From the NCBI RefSeq assembly GCF_008039875.1, contig NZ_VRUU01000008.1:1-64000 (forward strand): a stretch of 64,000 nt of DNA, written 5' to 3'. Each line of letters begins with the position of its first letter. Position 1 is the stretch's first letter. Below are positions 8,689 to 16,614 of the stretch, in pieces. The position numbers were made by a program, and so were the translations under genes. The DNA comes from Methylobacterium sp. WL119 (GTDB taxonomy: Bacteria > Pseudomonadota > Alphaproteobacteria > Rhizobiales > Beijerinckiaceae). The notes under the pieces were generated by a model. That model was given only the letters and a program-made list of their open reading frames with translations. It was not told the DNA's origin and ran no database searches.

Positions 8689-9558
8689 TCAATCGACCTG
8701 CGGGGTCTTGGAGGCGACGCCCCAATAGGCGTCCGCCTTCGCCGTCTGCAGGGCGAACGGCTCCGCCTTGACGAACCGGCCCTCGACGATACGCGGAGCC
8801 TGGTCCATGGCGTCCTTGGTCGTATCGAGGACGAGGATGTTCAGGTTGGGCGAGACCTTGAACCGGTCCCACGGGACCGCGACGTGGCGTTCGCCGAGGC
8901 CGAAGACGCCGCCGCGAGCGACGACGAGGTAGGCGATCCCGCCGCCCTCGGGCCCCATGACGATGTCGTCCACGCTGCCGAGCGCCACGTTGTTCGGCGT
9001 GCGCACCTCGCTCCCGAGCAGGTCGTCCGACCGGAAGGCGACGGACCGGCTCACGACCGGCCGCGCCAGCGAGAGCTCCTGCTCGCGGAAGCCCAAGGCG
9101 TTCGCGACCCGGAGGTCCCGGCCCTGAATGCCGGTCTTGTACCGGTCGTAGCTGGCCTGGATCTGGACCAGCACGTCCTCGCACGGCTGCTGCCTGCCGT
9201 GGCGCGCCAGGATGTCGGCGGCGGAGAGGAGCACCCGGACCTCGTATCCGGGACGGGCGTTTGCGTACCCCGTCATCGCGGACGCGGCGCCCATCGCCAT
9301 GCCGTTGTTCCCGGCCAAGCCGCCGAACAAGTATCCGCCGAGGGGATAGCCGTATCCGTAGCCCGACCCGCCGAGCCAGTAGCCGTCTTTCTCCATCCGG
9401 GCGTCGAAGGCCTTGAGGTGGTCGAGGCAGGCCTGCGCCGGCTTGGCATCCGTCTCCGCCATGGGTCCGGCCTTCGGCTCCTCGGCGGCCCGGAGCGGGG
9501 CCATCAGGGAGAGCGAAACGACCGCCCCGAGGGCGATGGATCTGGCTGGCCGTTGCAT
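8689..9558 (-). CDS. exported PRC-barrel domain protein
   Basis: 289 residues with a signal peptide (about 1-24, ending PLRAAEE), a Gly/Tyr-rich segment (GGSGYGYGYPLGGYLFGG) and a C-terminal PRC-barrel near residues 170-260 (LLGSEVRTPNNVALGSVDDI, then IAYLVVARGGVFGLGERHVA and VPWDRFKV). PRC barrels are small beta folds found in envelope and RNA-processing proteins; here export suggests an envelope stress role. The gene starts a likely three-gene operon and its ATG is 84 bases from an FNR-type box. Confidence 0.8.
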   Translation of the reverse strand: MQRPARSIALGAVVSLSLMAPLRAAEEPKAGPMAETDAKPAQACLDHLKAFDARMEKDGYWLGGSGYGYGYPLGGYLFGGLAGNNGMAMGAASAMTGYANARPGYEVRVLLSAADILARHGRQQPCEDVLVQIQASYDRYKTGIQGRDLRVANALGFREQELSLARPVVSRSVAFRSDDLLGSEVRTPNNVALGSVDDIVMGPEGGGIAYLVVARGGVFGLGERHVAVPWDRFKVSPNLNILVLDTTKDAMDQAPRIVEGRFVKAEPFALQTAKADAYWGVASKTPQVD

Positions 9559-9641
9559 GTTCGTGTTCCGGGTTGTCGGGCGCCCAAAGACTGCTCGCCC
9601 CGTTCATCCCCCGGGTTTGCCCCTTCGGCCCCCTCGATACT

Positions 9642-9655
9642 TTGTTCTGGATCAA
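9642..9655. promoter_or_regulatory. FNR/FixK-type box, PRC-barrel operon
   Basis: TTGTTCTGGATCAA, matching the TTGNN-N4-ATCAA form of FNR/FixK boxes, 84 bases upstream of the ATG at 9558. That spacing leaves room for activation from a site centred near -41.5 with a short leader. Confidence 0.6.
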
Positions 9656-9688
9656 GTCCGGCCCACGTCGGTGGGTGAAGGCGCCTTG

Positions 9689-10618
9689 TCAGGCGCCGAC
9701 GGCCCGCACGTCCTCCTCGTTCGCGCCCGGTGGCTGGAGGAGGTGGGCGAGCGCCTGGAGGCTTTCCGTGATGTGCGTGAGCACCGTCCGTATCCTCGGC
9801 GTGTCGCGATTGTCCTTGTGGACCAGCAGGAGGATGTCGGCGCTGGGCGGTTCCGTCGGCACGTCCATACGGATCAGCCTGGGCTCGTCGTCCCCTCGGA
9901 AACGGGCGAGGCAGGCCAGCCCGCCGCCGCTGGCAGCGGCCTGCACGGCGGCCTCGTGGCTGCTCGTCTGCAGGACGACACGGGACATCGAGGCCATCTC
10001 GGTCAGCCAAGCCGACTGCGTCATCTCCTGGCTGTCCTCCATCTGCGTGATCAGGTGATGGTCCGGGCAGCCCTCGGCGAAGTTCAGGTCGCCCCGTTCC
10101 CTGATGTAATCCGACGTGGCGTAGAGGCCGAAGGCGATGCCGCCGATGCGCCGCACCACGAGGTCGTTCTGCTCGGGCTGCCGCATGCGGACCGAGATGT
10201 CCGCCTCGCGCATCGCCAGGCTGAGTTCCCTCGGGTTGGGGATCAGCTCGATCATGATGTCGGGATGCCTGGCGTGCAGGCCGGCGAAGCTCGGTGCCAG
10301 CAGGTGCGCGGCCATCGTCTCGGCGCAGGTCACCCGGACCAGCCCCCGCAGACGGCTGTCGCGGCCGGTGACATCCCGCTCAAGGGCCAGGGCCTCGGCT
10401 TCCAGACGCTCGGCCTTCTCGCGGACTTCCTTCCCGGCCAGCGTCGGCACGTAGCCGTCGGGGGTCCGGTTGAGCAGGCGCACCGCAAGGGTCGCCTCCA
10501 GCGAGTTCAGGCGCCGTCCCACGGTCGATTGCGAGACGTGGAGCACCTTGGCGGCGCTTGAAAGGCTGCCGTGCCGGACGAGCGTCAGAAAAAATCTCAG
10601 GTCGTCCCAGTCCAGCAT
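9689..10618 (-). CDS. LysR-family transcriptional regulator
   Basis: 309 residues. The N-terminal winged helix-turn-helix (DLRFFLTLVRHGSLSSAAKV ... QSTVGRRLNSLE) is typical, followed by an effector domain ending near residue 290. The gene is divergent from the OsmC-family gene at 10777, the classical arrangement for a LysR regulator and its target, and the shared gap holds a symmetrical element at 10739-10775. The effector is unknown; an organic peroxide or electrophile signal is a guess from the OsmC partner. Confidence 0.9.
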   Translation of the reverse strand: MLDWDDLRFFLTLVRHGSLSSAAKVLHVSQSTVGRRLNSLEATLAVRLLNRTPDGYVPTLAGKEVREKAERLEAEALALERDVTGRDSRLRGLVRVTCAETMAAHLLAPSFAGLHARHPDIMIELIPNPRELSLAMREADISVRMRQPEQNDLVVRRIGGIAFGLYATSDYIRERGDLNFAEGCPDHHLITQMEDSQEMTQSAWLTEMASMSRVVLQTSSHEAAVQAAASGGGLACLARFRGDDEPRLIRMDVPTEPPSADILLLVHKDNRDTPRIRTVLTHITESLQALAHLLQPPGANEEDVRAVGA

Positions 10619-10700
10619 GTGCTCCCCGCGATCCGTTTTCGCATTCCTCCTCGTCAGCTTTGGTGGCCGACTTCGTCGCGGATGAGCCTATGCTGAATGG

Positions 10701-10775
10701 CAGGAAATAACCACGCAGGAAATATTTTCGCCATCCGAGAATTCTCCTGGCCACTATTTCCTTCCTGGAGAATTC
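10701..10775. promoter_or_regulatory. LysR/OsmC divergent control region with direct and inverted repeats
   Basis: Two direct copies of CAGGAAATA (10701-10709 and 10716-10724), followed by a perfect 9-bp inverted repeat GAATTCTCC (10739-10747) and GGAGAATTC (10767-10775). The right arm contains the GGAG ribosome site of the OsmC gene, whose ATG is at 10777, so a folded RNA or a bound regulator would block translation start. Operator function is inferred from position and symmetry. Confidence 0.5.
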
Positions 10776-10776
10776 G

Positions 10777-11337
10777 ATGGCACCACCACCCGTCAAACCA
10801 GGTCTTGGAGCCGCCGCCCCCATCGACAAGCGCGAACTCCAGACGGTGATCCACCAGGGCAAGGCCGACCCGACCGCCGTCCGGACCCTGCGCTGCCGCA
10901 CTGTGGCGCAAGGAAGGCTGAGCCAGCTCAATTACATCCGGGACCTGCCGCCGCAGCCGGTGACGGAGCACGCGCCCGAGGGCCCGCTCGGCGAGGCCGC
11001 CGCCCCGAACGCCTCCGAGGCCCTGCTCGCGGCCCTCGGCTCATGCCTTTCCATCGGTATCCACGCCAACGCCCTCGCCCAGGGCATCCGGATCCGCTCG
11101 CTGGAACTCGACGTCGAAGCCGACATCCACATGACCTCGGTCTGGGGCGGCGGCGACCGGCAACCGAGGACCATCGGCTTCGAGAGCATCCGGGTGTCGG
11201 TGAGGATGGACGCCGATGCGTCCCGAAAGGCACTGGCGGCGCTCGTCAGGCATACGGTTCTATGGTCGGCAGTGGCGAACACCCTTCACAACCCGGTCCA
11301 TCTCGACATCGCGCTCGCACCCGCCGCAGCCGCCTGA
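10777..11337 (+). CDS. OsmC-family peroxide/stress protein
   Basis: 186 residues. The OsmC/Ohr signature around the first conserved Cys, NASEALLAALGSCLSIGIHA (residues about 76-95), is intact. Members reduce organic hydroperoxides with a Cys pair or bind small ligands; the second Cys of the OsmC active pair is not evident where expected, so a peroxidase role is uncertain and it may belong to the YhfA-like or fusion branch. It is divergent from a LysR regulator and followed after 13 bases by a HWE kinase gene. Confidence 0.85.
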   Translation: MAPPPVKPGLGAAAPIDKRELQTVIHQGKADPTAVRTLRCRTVAQGRLSQLNYIRDLPPQPVTEHAPEGPLGEAAAPNASEALLAALGSCLSIGIHANALAQGIRIRSLELDVEADIHMTSVWGGGDRQPRTIGFESIRVSVRMDADASRKALAALVRHTVLWSAVANTLHNPVHLDIALAPAAAA

Positions 11338-11350
11338 AACGAGGCCGGAC

Positions 11351-12508
11351 ATGACCGTCACATCGTTCCTTTCCGCGTTGGGACAGCGCCGCGCGAGACC
11401 TCGGACAAGAGTGGAACCGCCTCCGATCCTTGGTTCGCCGCCCGCCGTGTTCCACGACCGGGACGTGCACGGGGTGGTGATCCTCGATCGGCTTGCCACG
11501 GAGGCGAAGGTGCATGCGGCCGCGTTGGCCCTGAGCGAGGAGCGCCTCCGCTTCACCCAGGAGGCCGGACGCATCGGTTCCTGGACCCTCGACCTCGCGA
11601 CGATGTCGCTCGACGCATCGGAGGGATGCAAGGCGAACTTCGGACGCGATCCCCTCGCACCCTTCACCTACGAGGCCTGGATCGAGGGTGTCCACGCGGA
11701 GGACAGGGGACGCATGCAGGGAGCGGTCTCGGCGGCCATCGCCGGGGACACGCAATACGACCACGAATTCCGGATCACCTACCCGGACGGGGCGGTCCAT
11801 TGGATACACGCCCGCGGGCATGCCTCCTACCGAATGGACGGGACGGCCCTGACCATCGCCGGCATCTCGCTCGACATCACCGACCGCAGGAGGGTCGAGG
11901 CGCACCGCGACCTGCTGGCGAAGGAACTGGCCCACCGGGTCAAGAGCACCCTCGCGACGGTGCAGTCCATCGTCCGCCAGACCCTCCGCAGGTCCGCCTC
12001 CCTGGAAGAGGCCGAGACCATCCTCGACGCCCGCATCCTGGCGTTGTCGGCCGCGCACGACGTGCTTATCCGCGACACCTGGGAGGGGGCGACCCTTGGC
12101 GAGGTCGTCGGCGTCGCGCTGCGCCCATTCGGGACAGACCAGGAGGGGCGCTTCACGTGCCGGGGGCCCAGCGTCCAGCTCGCCTCGCGGGTCGCGCTGG
12201 CCTTCGCCATGGCCCTCCATGAACTCGCCACCAACGCCGTCAAATACGGAGCCTTGTCCACGGCGGCCGGAAGCGTCCTGCTGACGTGGGACATCCTCGA
12301 GGTCGACGGCTTGGAACGGCTGCGTTTCACCTGGGAGGAGGCGGGGGGACCGGCCGTTGCCCCGCCGACCAGGGCGGGCTTCGGGTCTCGTATGATCGAA
12401 CGCGCCCCGGCGGTCGAGATCGGCGGGACCGCCGAGATCGATTACCGCCCGGCCGGCATCCTCTTTTCGGCCACGGCGATCCTGAGCGAGATCCTGCGGT
12501 TCGATTGA
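11351..12508 (+). CDS. PAS-domain HWE-family sensor histidine kinase
   Basis: 385 residues, cytosolic. A PAS domain at about 60-180 (SEERLRFTQEAGRIGSWTLD ... GISLDITDRR) precedes the HWE kinase core with the phosphorylated His195 (ELAHRVKSTLATVQSIVRQT), N box MALHELATNAVKYGALS and the W-x-E box FTWEEAGG, then GFGSRMIER. HWE kinases are common in alphaproteobacteria and often feed PhyR/EcfG general stress signalling. No dedicated response regulator lies next to it. The ATG lies 13 bases after the OsmC gene, so the two may be cotranscribed. Confidence 0.9.
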   Translation: MTVTSFLSALGQRRARPRTRVEPPPILGSPPAVFHDRDVHGVVILDRLATEAKVHAAALALSEERLRFTQEAGRIGSWTLDLATMSLDASEGCKANFGRDPLAPFTYEAWIEGVHAEDRGRMQGAVSAAIAGDTQYDHEFRITYPDGAVHWIHARGHASYRMDGTALTIAGISLDITDRRRVEAHRDLLAKELAHRVKSTLATVQSIVRQTLRRSASLEEAETILDARILALSAAHDVLIRDTWEGATLGEVVGVALRPFGTDQEGRFTCRGPSVQLASRVALAFAMALHELATNAVKYGALSTAAGSVLLTWDILEVDGLERLRFTWEEAGGPAVAPPTRAGFGSRMIERAPAVEIGGTAEIDYRPAGILFSATAILSEILRFD

Positions 12509-12648
12509 GTGGCGGACACAGATCCTTGGTCTCGGGATGCAAGCAAAACTGCATCTCCGGTCGGCGCTTTTGGTTCCGCACCCTGACGCCGCATGCACGT
12601 TATACTTAGGCGTAGACTGACCTGGATTGCCCGCTCCGAAAGGTCACA

Positions 12649-12867
12649 ATGTTCAGAGCCGACGCCTTTTCCGTTCTAGCCAAGTCGGTCACGACCCTGC
12701 GTGACGGAGCGGAAGACAGTCGTGCCTGGGACGACGTCACGGTCCGATTGGCCGCCGGCGCCCTGCAGCGCGCCTTCACGCTCGACGAGGGTGCCCGGAA
12801 CCACTTCCTCGACCTCGCCCGGCATGCGGAGCGCGTCCGTGCGACCGAGCGCTGGCGCGGTCGCTGA
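12649..12867 (+). CDS. hypothetical protein, 72 residues
   Basis: Small soluble protein with a helical C-terminal half (AAGALQRAFTLDEGARNHFL). Not recognised. The ATG follows GAAAGGTC at good spacing. It stands alone 57 bases before the Crp/Fnr regulator gene on the same strand and may share its transcript. Confidence 0.55.
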   Translation: MFRADAFSVLAKSVTTLRDGAEDSRAWDDVTVRLAAGALQRAFTLDEGARNHFLDLARHAERVRATERWRGR

Positions 12868-12924
12868 CGCGACGTATCTCCCTGGCCGTTCGACGAAGCC
12901 TCACCGAACCGGAAGGACAGAGCC

Positions 12925-13662
12925 ATGTCGATCCATCCACTTACGGTCATTCCCGCACCCTACCGGCCCATCCCAAATTCGCTCCTTCGCAACGGGGTCG
13001 GAAAGGCCCGCCTCATCAGCCTCTCGGCGGCCCTGCCGCTGGTGGAACGCGATGTCCTAGAGCCGTTGAGCCGACGCGTCTCGCTCGCCCACGGAGAGAC
13101 CCTGTACGGACAGGACGAGCCCGCTTGCTCGGTCTTCAACGTCACCTCGGGGGCGCTGCGCCTGTACCGCATCCTTCCGGACGGGCGCCGGCAGGTCACC
13201 GGCTTCGCGTTCCCGGGCGACTTCCTCGGGCTTTCCCTGCTCGACCGGTTCGCCGTCTCCGCGGACGCACTCGGTTCGGCCACCGCTTGCCGGTTCGAAC
13301 GGCTGGCGTTCAAGGACCTGATCTGCGGACATCCCGGCCTGATGATGCACCTGCACGAGATCACCGGACAGGAACTGTCCCGGGCCAAGGACATGATGAT
13401 GCTTCTCGGGCGGCGTACCGCGGAGGAGAAGATCGGTGCGTTCCTGGTGGGGCTCCAGGAACGCTACGTCCGGATCGGGCTATCCGCGGTCACCCTCGAA
13501 CTGCCGATGGGACGCCTGGACATCGCCGACCACCTCGGCCTGACCATCGAGACGGTGAGCCGGACCCTGTCGCGCCTCGACCGGGACGGCTGCCTCCTGA
13601 TCGTGCCAGGGGGCGTCCGCCTCCTTGACCAGGCGCGCCTCGCCCGGATGTCGGCGCACTGA
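12925..13662 (+). CDS. Crp/Fnr-family regulator, FixK-like
   Basis: 245 residues: cyclic-nucleotide-binding-like beta roll (about 35-150, including GETLYGQDEPACSVFNVTSG and GRRQVTGFAFPGDFLGLS), dimer helix, and C-terminal winged HTH MGRLDIADHLGLTIETVSRT. The recognition helix has E209, S212 and R213, the E--SR pattern that reads TTGAT half sites in FNR and FixK. The N terminus lacks the cysteine cluster that holds the FNR iron-sulfur centre, so it is FixK-like, sensing indirectly. Seven TTGNN-N4-RTCAA boxes occur within 10 kb, making it the likely local regulator. No box is seen in front of the gene itself. Confidence 0.88.
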   Translation: MSIHPLTVIPAPYRPIPNSLLRNGVGKARLISLSAALPLVERDVLEPLSRRVSLAHGETLYGQDEPACSVFNVTSGALRLYRILPDGRRQVTGFAFPGDFLGLSLLDRFAVSADALGSATACRFERLAFKDLICGHPGLMMHLHEITGQELSRAKDMMMLLGRRTAEEKIGAFLVGLQERYVRIGLSAVTLELPMGRLDIADHLGLTIETVSRTLSRLDRDGCLLIVPGGVRLLDQARLARMSAH

Positions 13663-13744
13663 GCCTGGGCCCACGGGCGAACGACCGGGAGTGAGTCGGG
13701 TGCCTGCCGTCCTCCCAATCGTCCGCGCCTCGGCAGCGATGCCG

Positions 13745-14055
13745 TCAGAGGTCCGGGGGGCGGACAGGCGGCCGCCTGAGGTCATACCACCGAGGCTTCG
13801 GTACCGGCGCATCGGGTCTCAGATTCGTTCCGGTGGCGAGTGGATCCTGCGGGTGGATGTCGCTCGGCACCACCTCCTCGGATCGCGGCATGATCGGCCG
13901 TTGGACAGGGCGCGGGTTTCCTCTGCGTGCGCCGCCTGGACCGTCGTCCCGACGAGAAGCGCCCCGAAGGCGGCGTACGCGGTCCTGATCGATCCTGTCG
14001 TCGTCCGTCCTTTCCGGGGCGAGTGTCTTGGCCACCCCGACGTCATGGCCAGCAT
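13745..14055 (-). pseudogene. putative exported Pro-rich protein, apparently frameshifted
   Basis: Two minus-strand frames in tandem look like one gene broken by a frameshift. The first (from 14055) carries a signal-peptide-like stretch RTAYAAFGALLVGTTVQAAH with cleavage after AHA. Near 13905-13920 the sensible sequence moves to another frame, giving SEEVVPSDIHPQDPLATG and PKPRWYDLRRPPVRPPDL to a stop at 13745. Both parts have GC-rich third positions. The N-terminal start is unclear: the ATG at 14055 is only 24 bases from the FNR-type box. It could also be a chance pair of open frames. Confidence 0.35.
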
Positions 14056-14078
14056 GCGCGTATCGACACCGACGGACT

Positions 14079-14092
14079 TTGCGCTGGATCAA
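14079..14092. promoter_or_regulatory. FNR/FixK-type box upstream of BON gene
   Basis: TTGCGCTGGATCAA, identical to the boxes at 19195 and 23266; the identity extends to GGA on the right. It is 175 bases before the ATG of the BON protein at 14267 and also just upstream of the minus-strand exported-protein candidate. Confidence 0.65.
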
Positions 14093-14266
14093 GGACCCCA
14101 TGGGACCGGCGACTAGGGTCCGTCCCGTCGGCACCGACGGAACCGTCCTGCTACCGGCCCTCCCCAGCGGCGGTTCCCAAGCCGACGGGCCGCGCGCCCT
14201 TCCGCCCCGGCCTCGCCAGGCATCGCCGGAGACGGTCCGCATCCTCCACGATCCAGGAAACAGATC

Positions 14267-14914
14267 ATGACCATGGACAAGACGCTTCAGACGAACGTCC
14301 TCGCCGAGCTCAGCTGGGAGCCGAGCGTGACCGCCGCCCATATCGGCGTGACCGCCAAGGACGGTGTCGTGACCCTGACCGGCCACGTGCAGAACTACAT
14401 GGAGAAGCACGCCGCCGAGAAGGCCGCCGGACGCGTCAAGGGCGTCCGCGCCGTCGCCGAGGAGATCGAGGTCCGCCTTCCGTTCGAGGCCAGGAAAAGC
14501 GACGACCAGATCGCCGCCGCCCTCGTGCAGCGGCTCGATTGGAACGTCTCCGTTCCCGACGAGGCGGTGAAGGTGAAGGTCGAGAAGGGTTGGGTCACGC
14601 TCACCGGCAGGGTCGAGTGGCAGTACCAGAAGGCGGCCGCGGAGCATGACATCCGCGGGATGCTCGGCGTGGTCGGCATCACGAACCTGATCACGATCAA
14701 CCCGCATCCGAACGCGACCGACATCAGCGCGGACATCACCAAGGCGCTTCATCGGAGCTGGTACGACCCGAAGACCATCAGCGTCACCGCCCACGGCGGT
14801 GTCGTCCACCTCGGCGGCACGGTCCACACTTGGTACGACCGACAGTTGGCCGGATGGACGGCCTGGGGCGCGCCCGGCGCGACGACGGTCGACAACGACA
14901 TCCGCGTCGTCTGA
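14267..14914 (+). CDS. triple BON-domain protein
   Basis: 215 residues made of three BON domains at about 5-73, 80-148 and 150-215, each with the pattern of a Gly-rich VxxGxVxLxGxV strand turn (VTAKDGVVTLTGHVQNYMEK; VEKGWVTLTGRVEWQYQ; VTAHGGVVHLGGTVHTW). No signal peptide is seen, unlike OsmY, so it may be cytosolic or surface-associated. BON proteins bind phospholipid or other membranes under osmotic and other stress. The ATG at 14267 follows AGGAAACAG. It is paralogous to the gene at 23420 and both have an identical FNR-type box upstream. Confidence 0.9.
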   Translation: MTMDKTLQTNVLAELSWEPSVTAAHIGVTAKDGVVTLTGHVQNYMEKHAAEKAAGRVKGVRAVAEEIEVRLPFEARKSDDQIAAALVQRLDWNVSVPDEAVKVKVEKGWVTLTGRVEWQYQKAAAEHDIRGMLGVVGITNLITINPHPNATDISADITKALHRSWYDPKTISVTAHGGVVHLGGTVHTWYDRQLAGWTAWGAPGATTVDNDIRVV

Positions 14915-14937
14915 GCGAACTGCGACCCCCACCGTCA

Positions 14938-14964
14938 CCGCACCGGGCAGGTCGCCCGGTGCGG
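14938..14964 (+). terminator. hairpin after BON gene
   Basis: Perfect 11-bp stem CCGCACCGGGC / GCCCGGTGCGG with loop AGGTC, 23 bases after the BON stop. No T-run follows, so it may be a Rho-linked end or an mRNA-stabilising hairpin. Confidence 0.5.
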
Positions 14965-14986
14965 AGTCCGTCAGGAACCCCATCCG

Positions 14987-15700
14987 ATGATCAATGCCCG
15001 GATACACGGTCACGACCGGACCCTCCTCGGCCGGATCTTCCACCACCCTGCCAGCAACAACCTGGCATGGCGGGAGGTGGTGGCCTTCGTGGGGCGGATC
15101 GGCCTTAGCGAGGAGACGGGCGACGACACGTGGGGCTTCACCCTCGCCGGCCGGACCGCGACCTTCCTGCGTCCGCGGGACAAGGACATGGACCCACGCG
15201 AGGTCGAGCGCCTGCGCCACCTGATGCAGGATGCCGGGCTGTCGCCCTACTCCACCGAGATCCTTGAGGCCTCGCCAACCCCGGTGAAGAGCGATGCCCT
15301 CATCGTCGTCGACCACCACGAGGCGCGGATCTATCGCCTCGATCCCGAGACCGCGGGCGGCGAGACCGAGACGACGCTACGGCCCTACGACCCGAAGGGC
15401 TACATCCACCATCTCTCCGACAAGGAGGACGGCAACGATCGCGGCCAGCGCGCGCCCGAGGACCTCGGCTACTACGACCGCATCGCCGAGGCCGTCGCAC
15501 GAGCGCCGCGCGTGGCCATCGTCGGCCACGGGACCGGCAAGGCCAGCGCGATGGCCGTCCTCTCGGATCGCCTGCGAGAGCATCACCACGAGATACAGGG
15601 ACGCGTCGTGGCGACTGCGACCATCGACCTTTCGGCGGCGACGGACAGCCAGCTGCTGGCGCTCGGGCGCGGGATGCTGACCCGGGACGACCTGTCATGA
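14987..15700 (+). CDS. baeRF-like hypothetical protein (translation-factor fold)
   Basis: 237 residues. The N-terminal 85 residues (TLLGRIFHHPASNNLAWREV, FLRPRDKDMDPREVERLRHL) resemble the small HicA-like module found in some actinobacterial and alphaproteobacterial stress proteins. The rest (ALIVVDHHEARIYRLD ... APRVAIVGHGTGKASAMAVL) resembles the bacterial eRF1-like (baeRF) group often labelled translational machinery protein. The assignment is from pattern memory. It is coupled by ATGA to the GlcG-like gene downstream. Confidence 0.6.
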   Translation: MINARIHGHDRTLLGRIFHHPASNNLAWREVVAFVGRIGLSEETGDDTWGFTLAGRTATFLRPRDKDMDPREVERLRHLMQDAGLSPYSTEILEASPTPVKSDALIVVDHHEARIYRLDPETAGGETETTLRPYDPKGYIHHLSDKEDGNDRGQRAPEDLGYYDRIAEAVARAPRVAIVGHGTGKASAMAVLSDRLREHHHEIQGRVVATATIDLSAATDSQLLALGRGMLTRDDLS

Positions 15701-16125
15701 ACGCCCGCGTTTCCATGGTCGACGACCGCGACCTGACGCTGGAGGAGGCGACCGCAATCGTCCGGCGCGCCGTCACCGAGGCCTGCCGGCTCGGGATCAC
15801 CGTGAGCGTCGCGGTCTGTGGCGCACAGGGCCGTCTCGTCGCCTTCTCGAAAATGGACGGCGCTGGCTGCATGAGCGCCCGCGGGGCCATCGGGAAGGCC
15901 GTGGCCTCGGCCATCTCGGGCGAGCCGAGCGAGATCATGCCGCCGCCCGGGGATGACCTTTATTGTTCCGTCGTCGAAGGCGAGGGAACCGCGGCGTTCC
16001 ACGAGCGCGGCGGCATTCCCCTTCGGCGGGATGGCACCCTCATCGGTGCCATAGGCGTCTACGGCGAGGCATCACGGGAACAGGATCGCGCCTGCGCGAC
16101 CGTCGGGGCGGCCACCTACGGGTGA
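15697..16125 (+). CDS. GlcG/HbpS (DUF336) family protein
   Basis: 142 residues with the family core LTLEEATAIVRRAVTEACR, VSVAVCGAQGRLVAFSKMDG and the C-terminal GGIPLRRDGTLIGAIGVYG. HbpS-type members bind haem and respond to oxidative stress; others sit in glycolate clusters. The ATG overlaps the preceding stop. Its 3' end overlaps the convergent gene at 16040 by 86 bases, which suggests that one of the two C termini is altered. Confidence 0.8.
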   Translation: MNARVSMVDDRDLTLEEATAIVRRAVTEACRLGITVSVAVCGAQGRLVAFSKMDGAGCMSARGAIGKAVASAISGEPSEIMPPPGDDLYCSVVEGEGTAAFHERGGIPLRRDGTLIGAIGVYGEASREQDRACATVGAATYG

Positions 16126-16588
16126 CGCCGGCCCCCGGCCATGGCACCCTCGACGACGCAGGCGGGCGACCATGCTCGTCGGAACCCGCTCCCGATCCAC
16201 CGTCAAGACCGACGAACGTTGCAACCCCGAAGGTCCGCATCGTATCGTCTTCGCTGATCGAGACATACTCGCCCTCCACGAAACGGTGGCTGCCCAGCCG
16301 GTAGCCAGGCTCGTCGTCATCCGTCGTCCTGTCGTCGTCGTCGATCAGCCCCGTGCCCCCACCGAAGCCACCCTGCCGGTGGATCAGGCGCCCGTCGCGA
16401 TACGGCTCCCCGAGCCAGAACCAGCGGACGCGGCAAAAGTCCCGCATCTTGCGCCAGAGCACCGGATCGAGCTCTCCCCTGGCGTCGAGGGGCGCGTCGA
16501 TCTCGTAGCGGCGGTCGACGCTTCCACTGGGAAAATCCGGTCCGCGGGCGAATGTCAGGGTGACGTGGGGCAGCGTGGTGTTCTCCAT
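16040..16588 (-). CDS. hypothetical protein, convergent with DUF336 gene
   Basis: 182 residues as an open frame. Residues 1-120 look genuine (DAPLDARGELDPVLWRKMRD, RVRWFWLGEPYRDGRLIHRQ, an acidic IDDDDRTTDDDEPG patch). The last 60 residues are Arg/Pro-rich and lie partly over the convergent gene, so the true end may have been shifted by a small indel near 16190. Family not recognised. Confidence 0.5.
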   Translation of the reverse strand: MENTTLPHVTLTFARGPDFPSGSVDRRYEIDAPLDARGELDPVLWRKMRDFCRVRWFWLGEPYRDGRLIHRQGGFGGGTGLIDDDDRTTDDDEPGYRLGSHRFVEGEYVSISEDDTMRTFGVATFVGLDGGSGAGSDEHGRPPASSRVPWPGAGVTRRWPPRRSRRRDPVPVMPRRRRLWHR

Positions 16589-16614
16589 CGGTGAGGGTAC
16601 GCGCCCCCGCGGGG

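Noticed and set aside
13745..15319. 524-codon minus-strand open frame over the BON gene
   Set aside because: Antisense of a well-supported BON protein; only its last portion (13745-13920) may be coding, as noted for the frameshifted exported protein.
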